From contig NZ_LMUY01000103.1 in NCBI RefSeq assembly GCF_009765685.1, positions 1 to 35,897 on the forward strand: DNA of 35,897 nt. Reading direction: 5' to 3'. A model generated the notes under the pieces. It did no database searches, had not been told where the DNA came from, and saw only the letters and a program-made list of their open reading frames with translations. Positions 17,358-25,380 of this stretch are shown one piece after another; the first letter of the stretch is position 1; each line of letters begins with the position of its first letter. The translations under genes were made by a program, and so were the position numbers. The stretch is from Acidisphaera sp. L21. GTDB lineage: Bacteria; Pseudomonadota; Alphaproteobacteria; Acetobacterales; Acetobacteraceae.

Positions 17358-17836
17358 ACGACCTGGTGACCCGCGCCCGGCATGCCGCCGAAACCGTGGT
17401 CGACCCGGAAATACCCGTCCTCACGATCGCCGACCTCGGCGTATTGCGCGACGTGCACATGGCTGGCGACACGGTGGAGGTCACCATCACCCCCACCTAT
17501 TCCGGCTGCCCGGCGATGAACATGATTGCGTTGGAGATTGGCCTGGCCCTCGACCGCGCAGGCATTCCTGACGCGCGCGTAAGGACGATCCTATCCCCCG
17601 CCTGGACCACCGACTGGCTGACCGACACCGGACGGCGCAAGCTGACGGAATACGGCATCGCCCCACCCATTCCCGGCAGCAGCCGCCGCGCCTTGTTTGG
17701 CGAGCAAACGGTCCCTTGCCCCCGCTGTCGTTCCATCGATACCAGGCAACTGGCCGAATTCGCCTCCACCTCGTGCAAGGCGCTATGGCAGTGCCAGGCC
17801 TGCCGCGAACCGTTCGACTATTTCAAATGTCACTAG
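17354..17836 (+). CDS. paaD: Phenylacetyl-CoA epoxidase assembly protein PaaD
   Basis: PaaD is required for epoxidase activity and is thought to act in metal-centre maturation. The 160-residue protein has an N-terminal MIP18/DUF59 domain (VVDPEIPVLTIADLGVLRDV and TPTYSGCPAMNMI with the conserved Cys). The C-terminal zinc-ribbon-like part has CPRC, a Cys in STSCKALW, CQAC and a final Cys. The start is GTG at 17354, overlapping the paaC stop. The stop lies inside the paaE start region, a 10-base overlap. Confidence 0.95.
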   Translation: MNDLVTRARHAAETVVDPEIPVLTIADLGVLRDVHMAGDTVEVTITPTYSGCPAMNMIALEIGLALDRAGIPDARVRTILSPAWTTDWLTDTGRRKLTEYGIAPPIPGSSRRALFGEQTVPCPRCRSIDTRQLAEFASTSCKALWQCQACREPFDYFKCH

Positions 17837-18903
17837 CCCCGCGCTTCCACACCCTACGCGTGGGCGATCTGCGCCGCGAGACGCCGGATGCCGTTTCTGT
17901 CGCCTTCGATATCCCGCCCGGCCTGGCCGATGCCTATCGCTTCCACCCCGGCCAATATCTGACCCTGCGCGCCACCATCGCGGGTGAGGACATCCGGCGT
18001 TCCTACTCCATCTGCTCCGGCCCGGATGACGGCGAACTGCGCATTGCAGTCAAACGCGTCGATGGCGGTGCGTTCTCAACCTGGGCGAACGAGGCATTGG
18101 CACCGGGCCACGACGTGCAGGTGATGACCCCCACGGGCCGCTTCGGCCTGCCCTACGAACCCGATGCCTCCCGGACCTATGTCGCATTCGCCGCCGGGTC
18201 GGGAATTACCCCAATCCTATCCCTCGCCCGAGGCATTCTGGCGCGCGAACCACTCAGCCGGGTCTTCCTGTTCTACGGCAACCAATCGGTTCGAGGGATG
18301 CTGTTCCGCGAGGCCCTGGAGGAACTGAAGGACCGTTACCTCGGCCGTCTCTCCGTCTTCCACGTGCTCAGCCAGGAGGAGCAGGACATTCCCGTCCTGC
18401 ACGGCCGTCTGGACGCCGACCGCGTGCGCCTGCTGCTGCGCCATATCGTGCCCGCGGCCAGCGTGGACCATTTCTTCCTCTGTGGCCCCGCCGGGATGAT
18501 CGACGCGATCGAACCGGTGCTGAGAGACCTGGGTATCCCGGTCGACCGAACCCACGTCGAACGTTTCGTCTCCGCGATCGGCGGTATTGCCCGCCCGCGC
18601 CCGGCGCCAGCGAGTGCCACGCCCATCCACGTCGCCAGCCTGGTGGTGGACGGCAACCGCCGCGACATCCCCATGGCCGACGGCGAGTCGGTGCTGGATG
18701 CTGCGTTGCGTGCGGGCATGGACCTGCCCTTCGCCTGCAAAGGCGGTATGTGCAGCACCTGCCGCGCGCGCGTCGTGGAGGGCGCCGTGACGATGGCGGT
18801 CAACTACTCGCTAGAGCCATGGGAGACGGAGGCTGGCTTCGTCCTCACCTGCCAGGCGCATCCTACCACACCAAGGGTGGTCATCGACTACGACGCCGTG
18901 TGA
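17827..18903 (+). CDS. paaE: Phenylacetyl-CoA epoxidase reductase PaaE
   Basis: Passes electrons from NADPH to the PaaA di-iron site. The 358-residue protein has the ferredoxin-NADP reductase order: FHPGQYLTLRATI and RRSYSICSGPDDG for FAD, AFAAGSGITPILSLARGIL and FFLCGPAGMIDAIE for NADP. A C-terminal plant-type 2Fe-2S domain follows, with CKGGMCSTCRA and a fourth Cys in VLTCQAHP. It begins at ATG 17827, inside paaD. It ends the paaABCDE set; paaK, paaG, paaZ and paaJ are not in this window, so later pathway steps must be encoded elsewhere. Confidence 0.96.
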   Translation: MSLAPRFHTLRVGDLRRETPDAVSVAFDIPPGLADAYRFHPGQYLTLRATIAGEDIRRSYSICSGPDDGELRIAVKRVDGGAFSTWANEALAPGHDVQVMTPTGRFGLPYEPDASRTYVAFAAGSGITPILSLARGILAREPLSRVFLFYGNQSVRGMLFREALEELKDRYLGRLSVFHVLSQEEQDIPVLHGRLDADRVRLLLRHIVPAASVDHFFLCGPAGMIDAIEPVLRDLGIPVDRTHVERFVSAIGGIARPRPAPASATPIHVASLVVDGNRRDIPMADGESVLDAALRAGMDLPFACKGGMCSTCRARVVEGAVTMAVNYSLEPWETEAGFVLTCQAHPTTPRVVIDYDAV

Positions 18904-18932
18904 ACTATCCCGGGTAGGTCGGGAATCGGTGC

Positions 18933-20159
18933 ATGCAGGGTGTGGTCGGCTGGGTAGTGTTGCTCGCCTTGGCATGGGTCTTCAGTGAAAACCGCCGCCA
19001 GGTCCCGTGGCGCATCGTCATCGGCGGGCTGGCTTTGCAACTTGTGCTGGCCTTGCTGCTCATCGACCTCGCGCCGGCCCGTGCGGCCATCCTGCTGTTG
19101 AACCGCGGCGCGGACGCCCTGCAACGCGGGACCGACGAAGGCACCGGCTTCGTCTTCGGCTATCTCGGCGGTGGCGCGCTCCCGTTCGCCGAGACCCACC
19201 CCGGCGCCAGCTTCATCCTGGCGTTCAAGGTCCTGCCTTTGGTCTTGGTCATCAGCGCCATCGGGTCGTTGCTATTCCATTGGGGAGTCATGCAGCGCAT
19301 CACCGGCGCCTTCGCCTTCGTATTGCGCCGGGCGCTGGGAATCGACGGCCCGCTGGCCCTCGCCGCCGCCGTGCACATCTTCGTCGGTAACATCGAGGCG
19401 CCGCTGCTCATTCGCCCCTATCTCCGCGGCATGCAGCGTGGTGAGCTATTCGCGATCATGAGTTGTGGCATGGCGGGCATCGCCGGCACCGTCATGGTCA
19501 TCTACGGCAGCGTATTGGGCCCGGTGATCCCCAATGCATTGGGCACCATCATCGTTGCCTCCGTCATCAGCACCCCGGCAGCCCTGGCCATCTCCGCCCT
19601 CATGATCCCATTCACCCCGGCCAATGTCGCAGGCGCCGTCCCCGTCTCGCGCGAACCGGCGCTCAGCAGCTTGGACGCCCTGGTGCGGGGCACGACGGAC
19701 GGCATCGGCCCCTTGGTCGGAATTACCACAACCCTGCTGGTCGCCGTGGCATTGGTAAGCCTGCTGAACCAGGCAATCGGCCTGTTCCCCGGCGCGTGGA
19801 CGTTGGAGGCGATCTTCGCCATCCCGTTCCGCCCCATCCTCTGGCTGATCGGCATTCCCTGGGGGGAAACCGGCACCGCCGGGTTGCTGATGGGCACGAA
19901 GACGGTCCTGAACGAATTCATCGGCTACCTGCGCCTGGCCGGCCTGCCGCCAGATGCGCTCAGCCCGCATTCCCGCATCATCATGACCTATGCCATGTGC
20001 GGCTTCGCCAATTTCGGCAGCCTCGGCATCGTCATCGGCGGCATGGGTGCGATGATCCCGGAACGCCGGGGCGAGATCACGATGCTCGGCCTACGCTCCT
20101 TGGTCTCCGGAACCATCGCCACCTGCATGAGCGGCGCGGTGGCCGGCCTGCTCACGTAG
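18933..20159 (+). CDS. CNT-family nucleoside transporter (NupC-like)
   Basis: Concentrative nucleoside transporter driven by H+ or Na+. The 408-residue protein has the CNT length and topology, with multiple hydrophobic helices. Family signatures include GFVFGYLGGG, FILAFKVLPLVLVISAIGSL, FVGNIEAPLLIRPYL (family motif G.TEAPL, here NIEAPL), MSCGMAGIAGTVMVIYGSVL, TKTVLNEFIGYL (family T..NEFVAY), and YAMCGFANFGSLGIVIGGMG. It sits 29 bases after paaE on the same strand but has no evident link to phenylacetate. The start ATG at 18933 has only a weak ribosome-binding site. Confidence 0.9.
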   Translation: MQGVVGWVVLLALAWVFSENRRQVPWRIVIGGLALQLVLALLLIDLAPARAAILLLNRGADALQRGTDEGTGFVFGYLGGGALPFAETHPGASFILAFKVLPLVLVISAIGSLLFHWGVMQRITGAFAFVLRRALGIDGPLALAAAVHIFVGNIEAPLLIRPYLRGMQRGELFAIMSCGMAGIAGTVMVIYGSVLGPVIPNALGTIIVASVISTPAALAISALMIPFTPANVAGAVPVSREPALSSLDALVRGTTDGIGPLVGITTTLLVAVALVSLLNQAIGLFPGAWTLEAIFAIPFRPILWLIGIPWGETGTAGLLMGTKTVLNEFIGYLRLAGLPPDALSPHSRIIMTYAMCGFANFGSLGIVIGGMGAMIPERRGEITMLGLRSLVSGTIATCMSGAVAGLLT

Positions 20160-20179
20160 AGCGGTGGCAGGCCCCGCTC
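20159..20179. terminator. Short inverted repeat between convergent genes
   Basis: GAGCGG (20159-20164) pairs with CCGCTC (20174-20179) in the 24-base gap between the CNT gene and the opposing CBS gene. The stem is only six bases and has no T-run, so its terminator role is tentative. Confidence 0.3.
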
Positions 20180-20183
20180 GCCA

Positions 20184-20612
20184 CTACGACCCGGCGACGT
20201 AGGCGCGGAGGTTGTCCACCTCGTTCGCCTGCTCATCCAGCCGCGCCTTCACCACGTCGCCAATGCTGATGACGCCAATCATCCGGCCATCCAACATCAC
20301 CGGCATATGGCGGAACCGCCCGGCGGTCATTGCAGCCATCGTATCGACAACCGTCGCTTCCGGTCGCGTGGTTTGCACTGCCCGCGTCATCGCCTGCGAC
20401 GCCGTCAGGTCCAGCGCGTGGGCGCCATGCCGGGCGAGGCAATGCACCAAATCGCGCTCGCTGATGATGCCGACCAGCGTATCCCCCTCCATCACGGGGG
20501 CCGCACCAATGCGACGTTGGGATAATAACGTTGCCACATCTACCAACAACGTCTCGGGCGTTACCGTCACGGTCTCGGCATTCTTATGCCGTAGGATGGC
20601 TGCCACAGTCAT
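20184..20612 (-). CDS. Two-CBS-domain protein
   Basis: The 142-residue protein is a tandem CBS (Bateman) module and nothing else. The first domain contains VDVATLLSQRRIGAAPVMEG and LVGIISERDLVHCLA, the second VVDTMAAMTAGRFRHMPVML and MIGVISIGDVVKARL. Such modules bind AMP, ATP, SAM or NAD and act as energy or stress sensors; the ligand here is unknown. The start is the ATG at 20612, because AGGAGG sits six bases upstream. An earlier in-frame ATG at 20633 would place this ribosome-binding site inside the gene. It lies downstream of the NdvA-like exporter on the same strand. Confidence 0.88.
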   Translation of the reverse strand: MTVAAILRHKNAETVTVTPETLLVDVATLLSQRRIGAAPVMEGDTLVGIISERDLVHCLARHGAHALDLTASQAMTRAVQTTRPEATVVDTMAAMTAGRFRHMPVMLDGRMIGVISIGDVVKARLDEQANEVDNLRAYVAGS

Positions 20613-20717
20613 GTCTCGCCTCCTCTTCTTCATGCGGGGTCTCTCGCCCCGGTTGTTACAGTCTGCGCGCCTCCGCCCGCCAATTGCAAAAAACAGCAGT
20701 GCAGTGCAGCAAACCCG

Positions 20718-22490
20718 CTACTCGGCTGCGCGGATATGCGGGGCGCCCGCCAACTGAGTCGCCACCAACTGTGCGAACCGCCCGCCTCGCGCCACGAGCG
20801 TGTCGAACCGCCCCCGCTCCACGATCTCGCCGCCATCGAACACCAGGATCTCGTCCGCATCGCGCACCGTGGACAGGCGATGCGCGATGATAAACGTCGT
20901 GCGCCCCTCCATCAACGTCGCCATGGCACGCGATACCCGCGCCTCTGTTGCTGCATCCAGCGCGCTCGTCGCCTCATCCAGGACCAGGATGGGTGGATTC
21001 TTCAACAGCGCCCGCGCAATCGCCAGGCGCTGGCGCTGGCCGCCAGACAGCGTCGCACCACGCTCCCCCACCATCGTGTCGTAACCCTGCGGTTGCCGGG
21101 CGATGAAGTCGTGCGCGTCGGCCATCTTGCATGCCGTCTCCACCTCCGCATCCGTCGCCTCCGGCCGGCCGATGCGCAAATTCTCCCGAATCGAACGGTT
21201 GAACAGCAGGCTTTCCTGGAACACGACGCCGATCGTCGATCGCAGGCTTTCCAGCGTCACATGCCGAATGTCCTGCCCATCGATCGCCACCCGCCCGGCC
21301 GTGGGGTCCCATAAGCGCTGCAGCAGGTTCATCGCCGTGCTCTTGCCCGCGCCGGTCGTGCCCACCAGCGCCACGACCGAGCCGGGCTGCGCCACGAATG
21401 ACACGTCCCGCAGGATCGCCGGGCCACCAGGATAACCGAACGACACCGCCTCGAATGCCACTTCCCCCTTCGGCGCGTCCAACACGTCCGCGTCCGTCGG
21501 CTCCGGCACCGACGTCTTGGCATCCAGCACGCCGAAATACTCGTCCAGCCCCGGCATCTGCAAAAACAGTCGGGAGGCGAACTGCATCGCCGACTCCAGC
21601 CGGCTGATCAGCAGGTTGGCGAACCCCATGAACGTCACGATCTCCGCCACCGTCGCCCGTGCTTCGACATGCAGGATGGTCCCGATCAGCACGATCACGA
21701 TCACTGCAATGGTGGAGGCGCCGCGCGTCAGCACGTTCACCACAGCCCACCAATTCAACACCGGAAACTGATGCGCAATCACCTGGTCGGCGATCTGCCC
21801 AAACCGGCTGGTTTCAGCCGCAAGCCGCGTGAACGACTGCACTACCATGACGTTGGCCAACGCATCCTGCGCCGTGCCCGCCAGACTAGACTGGAAAAAC
21901 TCGGCCCGGCGTTGCCCTTCTTCCGTTCGGTTGATCACCACGATGGTGACGCCACAGAACAGAACCACCAGCACGATCAGCACCAGCGACAATTGCCAGT
22001 TTAACAGCAGTGTCAGCGGCAGCAGCACCAGCAGCGCCACATAGGTCGCCAATTGCTCGCGAAAGAACGTCAACCAGACGGAGAACATGGAGTCCGCCCC
22101 GGCCAGCATCACCTTCATCAATCGCCCGGAATGCGCCTCGCCATGGAACGACAGCGGCAGCGACAATACGTGACTGAAATACCGGCTCATCGCCTTCAGC
22201 CGGTTGCGGTGCGACATCCGCTCCGCATGCACCACCGTCAGGATGTTGCCGCCGATCGCCACCGCGGCCACCACGATCCAAATCCCGATCAGCGTCGCCG
22301 CACTCCGCCACAGCACGTCATGCGGCGTCGTGTCCGAGTTCGCGAGCAGCCCGATCACACGCCCGAACAACACCGGGTCCAGGAATTGCAATCCGGCCAG
22401 CACGATGTTGGCGAGCCCGAGATACACTGCCAGGCGTTTGTCGGCGCCCAACATCGAGAGCACGCGGCGGTAGGCGTGAATAATGCGCAT
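20718..22490 (-). CDS. ndvA: NdvA/ChvA-like ABC exporter, fused permease-ATPase
   Basis: Half-size ABC exporter, 590 residues. Six membrane helices come first, then a nucleotide-binding domain with Walker A VGTTGAGKSTAMNL, signature LSGGQRQRLAIARALL, Walker B ILVLDEATSALD and H-loop IIAHRLSTVRDAD. The membrane half resembles the cyclic beta-1,2-glucan exporters NdvA/ChvA in detail, notably FPVLNWWAVVNVLTRGASTI and VTFMGFANLLISRLE. That supports the symbol, although no glucan synthase (ndvB/chvB) is in the window and the cargo is therefore inferred. The start ATG at 22490 matches the family N-terminus. Confidence 0.82.
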   Translation of the reverse strand: MRIIHAYRRVLSMLGADKRLAVYLGLANIVLAGLQFLDPVLFGRVIGLLANSDTTPHDVLWRSAATLIGIWIVVAAVAIGGNILTVVHAERMSHRNRLKAMSRYFSHVLSLPLSFHGEAHSGRLMKVMLAGADSMFSVWLTFFREQLATYVALLVLLPLTLLLNWQLSLVLIVLVVLFCGVTIVVINRTEEGQRRAEFFQSSLAGTAQDALANVMVVQSFTRLAAETSRFGQIADQVIAHQFPVLNWWAVVNVLTRGASTIAVIVIVLIGTILHVEARATVAEIVTFMGFANLLISRLESAMQFASRLFLQMPGLDEYFGVLDAKTSVPEPTDADVLDAPKGEVAFEAVSFGYPGGPAILRDVSFVAQPGSVVALVGTTGAGKSTAMNLLQRLWDPTAGRVAIDGQDIRHVTLESLRSTIGVVFQESLLFNRSIRENLRIGRPEATDAEVETACKMADAHDFIARQPQGYDTMVGERGATLSGGQRQRLAIARALLKNPPILVLDEATSALDAATEARVSRAMATLMEGRTTFIIAHRLSTVRDADEILVFDGGEIVERGRFDTLVARGGRFAQLVATQLAGAPHIRAAE

Positions 22491-22597
22491 GCAGTGATCC
22501 GTGGCAGGGGTCGAGCTGCCATCATTAGGAGGGACGATGTTGGCGGGATCAGGGCAACCGGAACGAATTGTGGCGAAGGCGGCGGAAAGCGCGGGGA

Positions 22598-23458
22598 CTA
22601 AGCAGCCTCCGCAGTGAAGCGCCTACTTGGGCTTACGAACTCGTCTTGCGCCGCCACGGTTAACAACTCGCGCGACCCAGCCTCCAGCGTGCGGCTGAGC
22701 AGTCCGAACAGGGCACTGGCGGCCTCCGCCAGTGCAAGGGCCGTGCTGCGCGTCCGCAGGCTATGTAACAGGAACAAAGCGGCGATCGTGTCCCCCGTTC
22801 CATTCGCCGCAATGGGCAGGCGCGGGGTGCGCAGCCGCCAGGTGCCCACCGGATCGGCCGCCATCAGGTCGATGCACTCGTCCGGCGTATCCGCTACGGC
22901 CAGGCTAGTCACCAGAACGCAGGCGCCGGGCTGCATCGTGCTGCGTAGCGCCGCTGCCGCCACCTTGGCCTCCGCCAGCGTGGTGACGGACAGCCCGGTC
23001 AGCAATTCCAGCTCGAACTGGTTGGGAGTGGCGATATTGGCCTGGGGCAGCACACAGTCCCGCAACAGCGCCGGAATGTCCTGCTGAACGTAGATCCCGG
23101 GCCCGGCATCGCCGATCACCGGGTCGCAGCAATAGAGCGCTGCCGGATTGGCCTCTCGCACCAGGGCGACCGCGTCGAGCACCGCTTCCCCTACCGCCGG
23201 ATCACCCAGATAGCCGCTCAGCACTGCCCGGCACCCGCCAAGCACGCCCCGCGCCGCGATCCCGGCCACGACATCGCGCACGTGCTCCCCAGTGAACACC
23301 TGCCCGGTGCGCCCGCCATAGCCCGGGTGATTGGAAAATTGCACCGTATCGACCGGCCAGACCTCCATTCCCAGGCGCTGTAGAGGAAAGACGGCTGCGC
23401 TATTGCCGACATGGCCATAGGCGACAGCAGATTGTATGGAGAGGATGGCGCCGGTCAC
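22598..23458 (-). CDS. pdxY: Pyridoxal kinase (PdxY/PdxK type)
   Basis: ATP-dependent kinase of the vitamin B6 salvage pathway. The 286-residue protein follows the PdxY layout: ILSIQSAVAYGHVGNSAAVF at the N-terminus, FSNHPGYGGRTG, LSGYLGDPAVG, YCCDPVIGDAGPGIYV, ATPNQFELELLTG, and ANGTGDTIAALFLLH with the catalytic Asp of GTGD. The start is a GTG at 23458 with little Shine-Dalgarno character, but family similarity starts at the first residues. It precedes the NdvA-like exporter by 107 bases on the same strand. PdxY versus PdxK naming is by similarity only. Confidence 0.93.
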   Translation of the reverse strand: MTGAILSIQSAVAYGHVGNSAAVFPLQRLGMEVWPVDTVQFSNHPGYGGRTGQVFTGEHVRDVVAGIAARGVLGGCRAVLSGYLGDPAVGEAVLDAVALVREANPAALYCCDPVIGDAGPGIYVQQDIPALLRDCVLPQANIATPNQFELELLTGLSVTTLAEAKVAAAALRSTMQPGACVLVTSLAVADTPDECIDLMAADPVGTWRLRTPRLPIAANGTGDTIAALFLLHSLRTRSTALALAEAASALFGLLSRTLEAGSRELLTVAAQDEFVSPSRRFTAEAA

Positions 23459-23577
23459 TCGTAAAACTAGGCGTCAGTCCCACCCCGGGGCAAGCCGCCG
23501 CCGCTTGGCCCGCTTGCGCCGAACCGACCCGGCGCTACGGCGTTGGGCGCAGACGTCTCAACGACAGGACATTGTCC

Positions 23578-24051
23578 ATGGACCTCAAACACGCCTCCCT
23601 GCCCGTATTGCTGGCCGGCCTTCTGCTGGCCGCCCCGGTATTCGCACAGCCTGCCCCTGCACCCGCGCCCACGGCAGTGACCCCCGTCGCCAGCAAACCT
23701 GGCGTAACCACGCACAGTGCCGGGGTCGAGCGGCGGATCAAGGATCTGCACACCCGCCTAAAGATCACCGCAACGCAGGAAAAGTCGTTCGACGATTTCG
23801 CCAACGTCCTGCGCGACAATGACAAGCGCATGAGCGACATGTCGCAGCAGCGGCAGCAGGCCGCCGGCAACGGAACCGCGGTCGACCAGATGCAGAGCTA
23901 CGCCGACTGGACCAAGGCTCATGCCGACGACGTGCAGCGCATGTCCACCGCGTTCGGCACCCTGTACAACGCGCTCACGCCTGACCAGAAAAACCTGGCC
24001 GACCAGAGCTTCCGCGAATTGAGCAAGACCCGCCGCACCGCCCGCGGCTGA
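23578..24051 (+). CDS. Periplasmic LTXXQ/Spy-CpxP-like protein
   Basis: The 157-residue protein has a Sec signal peptide ([24 protein letters not shown]) followed by a Pro/Ala-rich linker. A mostly alpha-helical domain, rich in Gln, Asp and Lys, carries the family repeat twice in variant form: [14 protein letters not shown] and [13 protein letters not shown] (LTxxQ-like). Spy and CpxP use this fold as periplasmic chaperones or envelope-stress sensors; that role here is an inference. The ATG at 23578 is preceded by AGGA eight bases upstream. It diverges from pdxY. Confidence 0.78.
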   Translation: MDLKHASLPVLLAGLLLAAPVFAQPAPAPAPTAVTPVASKPGVTTHSAGVERRIKDLHTRLKITATQEKSFDDFANVLRDNDKRMSDMSQQRQQAAGNGTAVDQMQSYADWTKAHADDVQRMSTAFGTLYNALTPDQKNLADQSFRELSKTRRTARG

Positions 24052-24069
24052 TCACGCGAGTTGCGAAAA

Positions 24070-24104
24070 GGGGCGAGACGGCATTATAGACGCCGCTTCG
24101 CCCC
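24070..24104 (+). terminator. Hairpin between the LTXXQ gene and rpmE
   Basis: GGGGCGA (24070-24076) pairs with TCGCCCC (24098-24104), and inside it CGGC (24079-24082) pairs with GCCG (24092-24095). It begins 19 bases after the LTXXQ stop and ends 41 bases before rpmE. It could end the first transcript or form part of the rpmE leader. No T-run follows. Confidence 0.45.
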
Positions 24105-24145
24105 GCCGGTCGGCATCGGCCGGGGCCAATCAGGAGCAGTCAGCC

Positions 24146-24370
24146 ATGAAGTCCGGCATTCACCCCGACTACCACGAGATCAAGATCATTATGACCGACG
24201 GGTCCGAGTTCACGACTCGTTCGACCATGGGGAAGGCCGGCGACACGCTGCGTCTCGACATCGACCCGAAATCCCATCCGGCCTGGACCGGCGTGCAGCG
24301 CATGATGGACACCGGCGGCCAGGTCGCCAAGTTCAACAAGCGTTTCGCCGGGCTCGGCAACCGCAAGTAA
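24146..24370 (+). CDS. rpmE: Ribosomal protein L31, cysteine-free form
   Basis: Large-subunit protein at the inter-subunit bridge. The 74-residue sequence has [43 protein letters not shown] and KFNKRFAGL, the usual alphaproteobacterial L31 pattern. No cysteine is present, so this is the form without the zinc-binding CxxC motif. The ATG at 24146 has AGGAG about nine bases upstream. A strong terminator follows. Confidence 0.95.
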   Translation: MKSGIHPDYHEIKIIMTDGSEFTTRSTMGKAGDTLRLDIDPKSHPAWTGVQRMMDTGGQVAKFNKRFAGLGNRK

Positions 24371-24396
24371 GTATTCGCCTTCACAGGCGCGTTATC

Positions 24397-24432
24397 GAAA
24401 GGGCCACCCTTGAAACCAGGGGTGGCCCTTTC
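24397..24432 (+). terminator. Intrinsic-type terminator after rpmE
   Basis: A perfect 13-bp stem pairs GAAAGGGCCACCC (24397-24409) with GGGTGGCCCTTTC (24420-24432), with a 10-base loop, starting 27 bases after the rpmE stop. The tail is CTATTTC, only partly T-rich. The loop and 3' flank coincide with the candidate hsp20 promoter. Confidence 0.75.
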
Positions 24433-24441
24433 CTATTTCAG
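24409..24441 (+). promoter_or_regulatory. Candidate RpoH (sigma32) promoter for hsp20
   Basis: CTTG at 24409-24412 (followed by AAA, as in CTTGAAA) serves as -35. CCTATTTCAG at 24432-24441 fits the alphaproteobacterial RpoH -10 pattern CYTATNTNNG at every defined base. The spacer is 19 bases, one longer than the usual 17-18. Transcription would start near 24447, exactly where the thermometer-like leader begins. Confidence 0.6.
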
Positions 24442-24446
24442 TGCTG

Positions 24447-24538
24447 TTCGCGGTGCCCAATGGGGCTGCGAAGACTGGAACGGACCGGCCCAATGCGGCG
24501 GTTCACGCGTAACCTTGCTCCCGTAGGAGGTTTTTACC
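24447..24538 (+). promoter_or_regulatory. ROSE-type RNA thermometer in the hsp20 leader
   Basis: ROSE elements melt on heating to expose the ribosome-binding site of small heat-shock genes. The last hairpin here matches the defining feature: CCTTGCT (24513-24519) faces AGGAGG (24525-24530) across the loop CCCGT, with the conserved TTGCT whose G is bulged against the Shine-Dalgarno AGGA. Upstream hairpins are TTCGC...GCGAA with inner GCCC/GGGC (24447-24472) and GAAC...GTTC with inner CCG/CGG (24478-24504). The SD is eight bases from the ATG. Leader length (about 92 bases) and position fit the class; melting behaviour is not tested. Confidence 0.82.
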
Positions 24539-25012
24539 ATGACGTACGACTTCTCTCCTCTTTTCCGCACTGCCATTGGTTTCGACCGCATGGCCCGGCT
24601 GATCGACTCCGCACAGGAGGTCGCATCGGCCCCCACATACCCGCCATACAACATCGCCAAGACTGGTGAGGACAGCTACCGTCTGACCATGGCGGTTGCC
24701 GGGTTCGGTCAGGACAACATCGAGCTGACGGTCAAAGACAACCAGCTCATTGTTTCCGGCAAGCTCAGCGATGACGCAACGGGTGAGCTCCTCTATCGCG
24801 GCATCGCCGGTCGCGCGTTCGAACGTCGTTTCGCCCTGGCCGACCATATCGTAGTCGACGGCGCGGACTTGCAGAACGGCCTGCTGCACGTGGCCCTGAA
24901 ACGCGTCGTGCCCGAGGCGCTGAAGCCCCGGCGTATCACGATCGGCACCGGCTCGCCCGAGGGCAAGCCTGCGCTGGCCAATGACCGCGCGCCGGCGGCG
25001 CAAGCAGCCTAA
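24539..25012 (+). CDS. Small heat-shock protein, Hsp20/IbpA family
   Basis: ATP-independent holdase that keeps unfolding proteins soluble for DnaK. The 157-residue protein has a short N-terminal arm (TYDFSPLFRTAIGFDRMARL), an alpha-crystallin domain from about residue 37 to 130 (YPPYNIAKTGEDSYRLTMAV, AGFGQDNIELTVKDNQLIVSG, FERRFALADHI), and the LQNGLLHVALKR strand equivalent to the family's AxxxNGvL motif. RRITIG is an IxI-type end, followed by an Ala-rich tail. Heat regulation is indicated by the RpoH-like promoter and ROSE leader. It resembles the IbpA/HspA class A proteins of alphaproteobacteria. Confidence 0.95.
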   Translation: MTYDFSPLFRTAIGFDRMARLIDSAQEVASAPTYPPYNIAKTGEDSYRLTMAVAGFGQDNIELTVKDNQLIVSGKLSDDATGELLYRGIAGRAFERRFALADHIVVDGADLQNGLLHVALKRVVPEALKPRRITIGTGSPEGKPALANDRAPAAQAA

Positions 25013-25020
25013 CCACGCGA

Positions 25021-25048
25021 AGGGGGAGCCGCCCAAGCGGCTCCCCCT
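25021..25048. terminator. Bidirectional terminator between hsp20 and DUF1192 gene
   Basis: A perfect 12-bp stem, AGGGGGAGCCGC (25021-25032) with GCGGCTCCCCCT (25037-25048), loop CCAA, lies between two convergent genes. ACCTTTATTT follows on the + strand. On the - strand it is the final hairpin of the DUF1192 gene read in the opposite direction. Confidence 0.75.
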
Positions 25049-25052
25049 ACCT

Positions 25053-25235
25053 TTATTTGCGGAAGAAGCTATCCGCCGCGCTGCGATGATCCTGCTTCCG
25101 GCCGATCGCTGCCTCGGCCCGCGCAATTTCCACCTGTAACTCCGCGATATAGTCCCGAAGTTCGGAGACCCCGAGCGGGTCCAGAGGCAACGGCGCCACA
25201 CGGCGCGGCTTCGGCGGTTCTTCTTCATCCCACAT
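25053..25235 (-). CDS. DUF1192 family small protein
   Basis: A 60-residue acidic-then-helical protein typical of alphaproteobacteria. It begins MWDEEEPPKPRRV and has LDPLGVSELRDYIAELQVEI, the conserved helix of the family, and ends with a short polar tail finishing SFFRK. The function of DUF1192 is unknown. The reading frame is open well upstream, but family similarity starts at the ATG at 25235, so the longer version is rejected. It diverges from the TrcR-like gene across 145 bases. Confidence 0.85.
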   Translation of the reverse strand: MWDEEEPPKPRRVAPLPLDPLGVSELRDYIAELQVEIARAEAAIGRKQDHRSAADSFFRK

Positions 25236-25380
25236 GGATGCCTGCCCTGCGAATATATGGCTGAAAGGTGGCGCACCTGGCCTTGACCGGCAAGGGAGCC
25301 GCCCCCCATATCGCCCTCTGTGTTGGCTGCCGGGCGCGCCTCCGTGATGGATTCGCCGCGCCGCGGCCGGAGAGCGAAGA

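Noticed and set aside
20690-20715. Run of GCAGTGCAGTGCAGC next to A6, considered as a terminator for the NdvA-like gene
   Set aside because: The repeat units are direct, not inverted, so no stable stem forms; the T6 on the minus strand lacks a hairpin.
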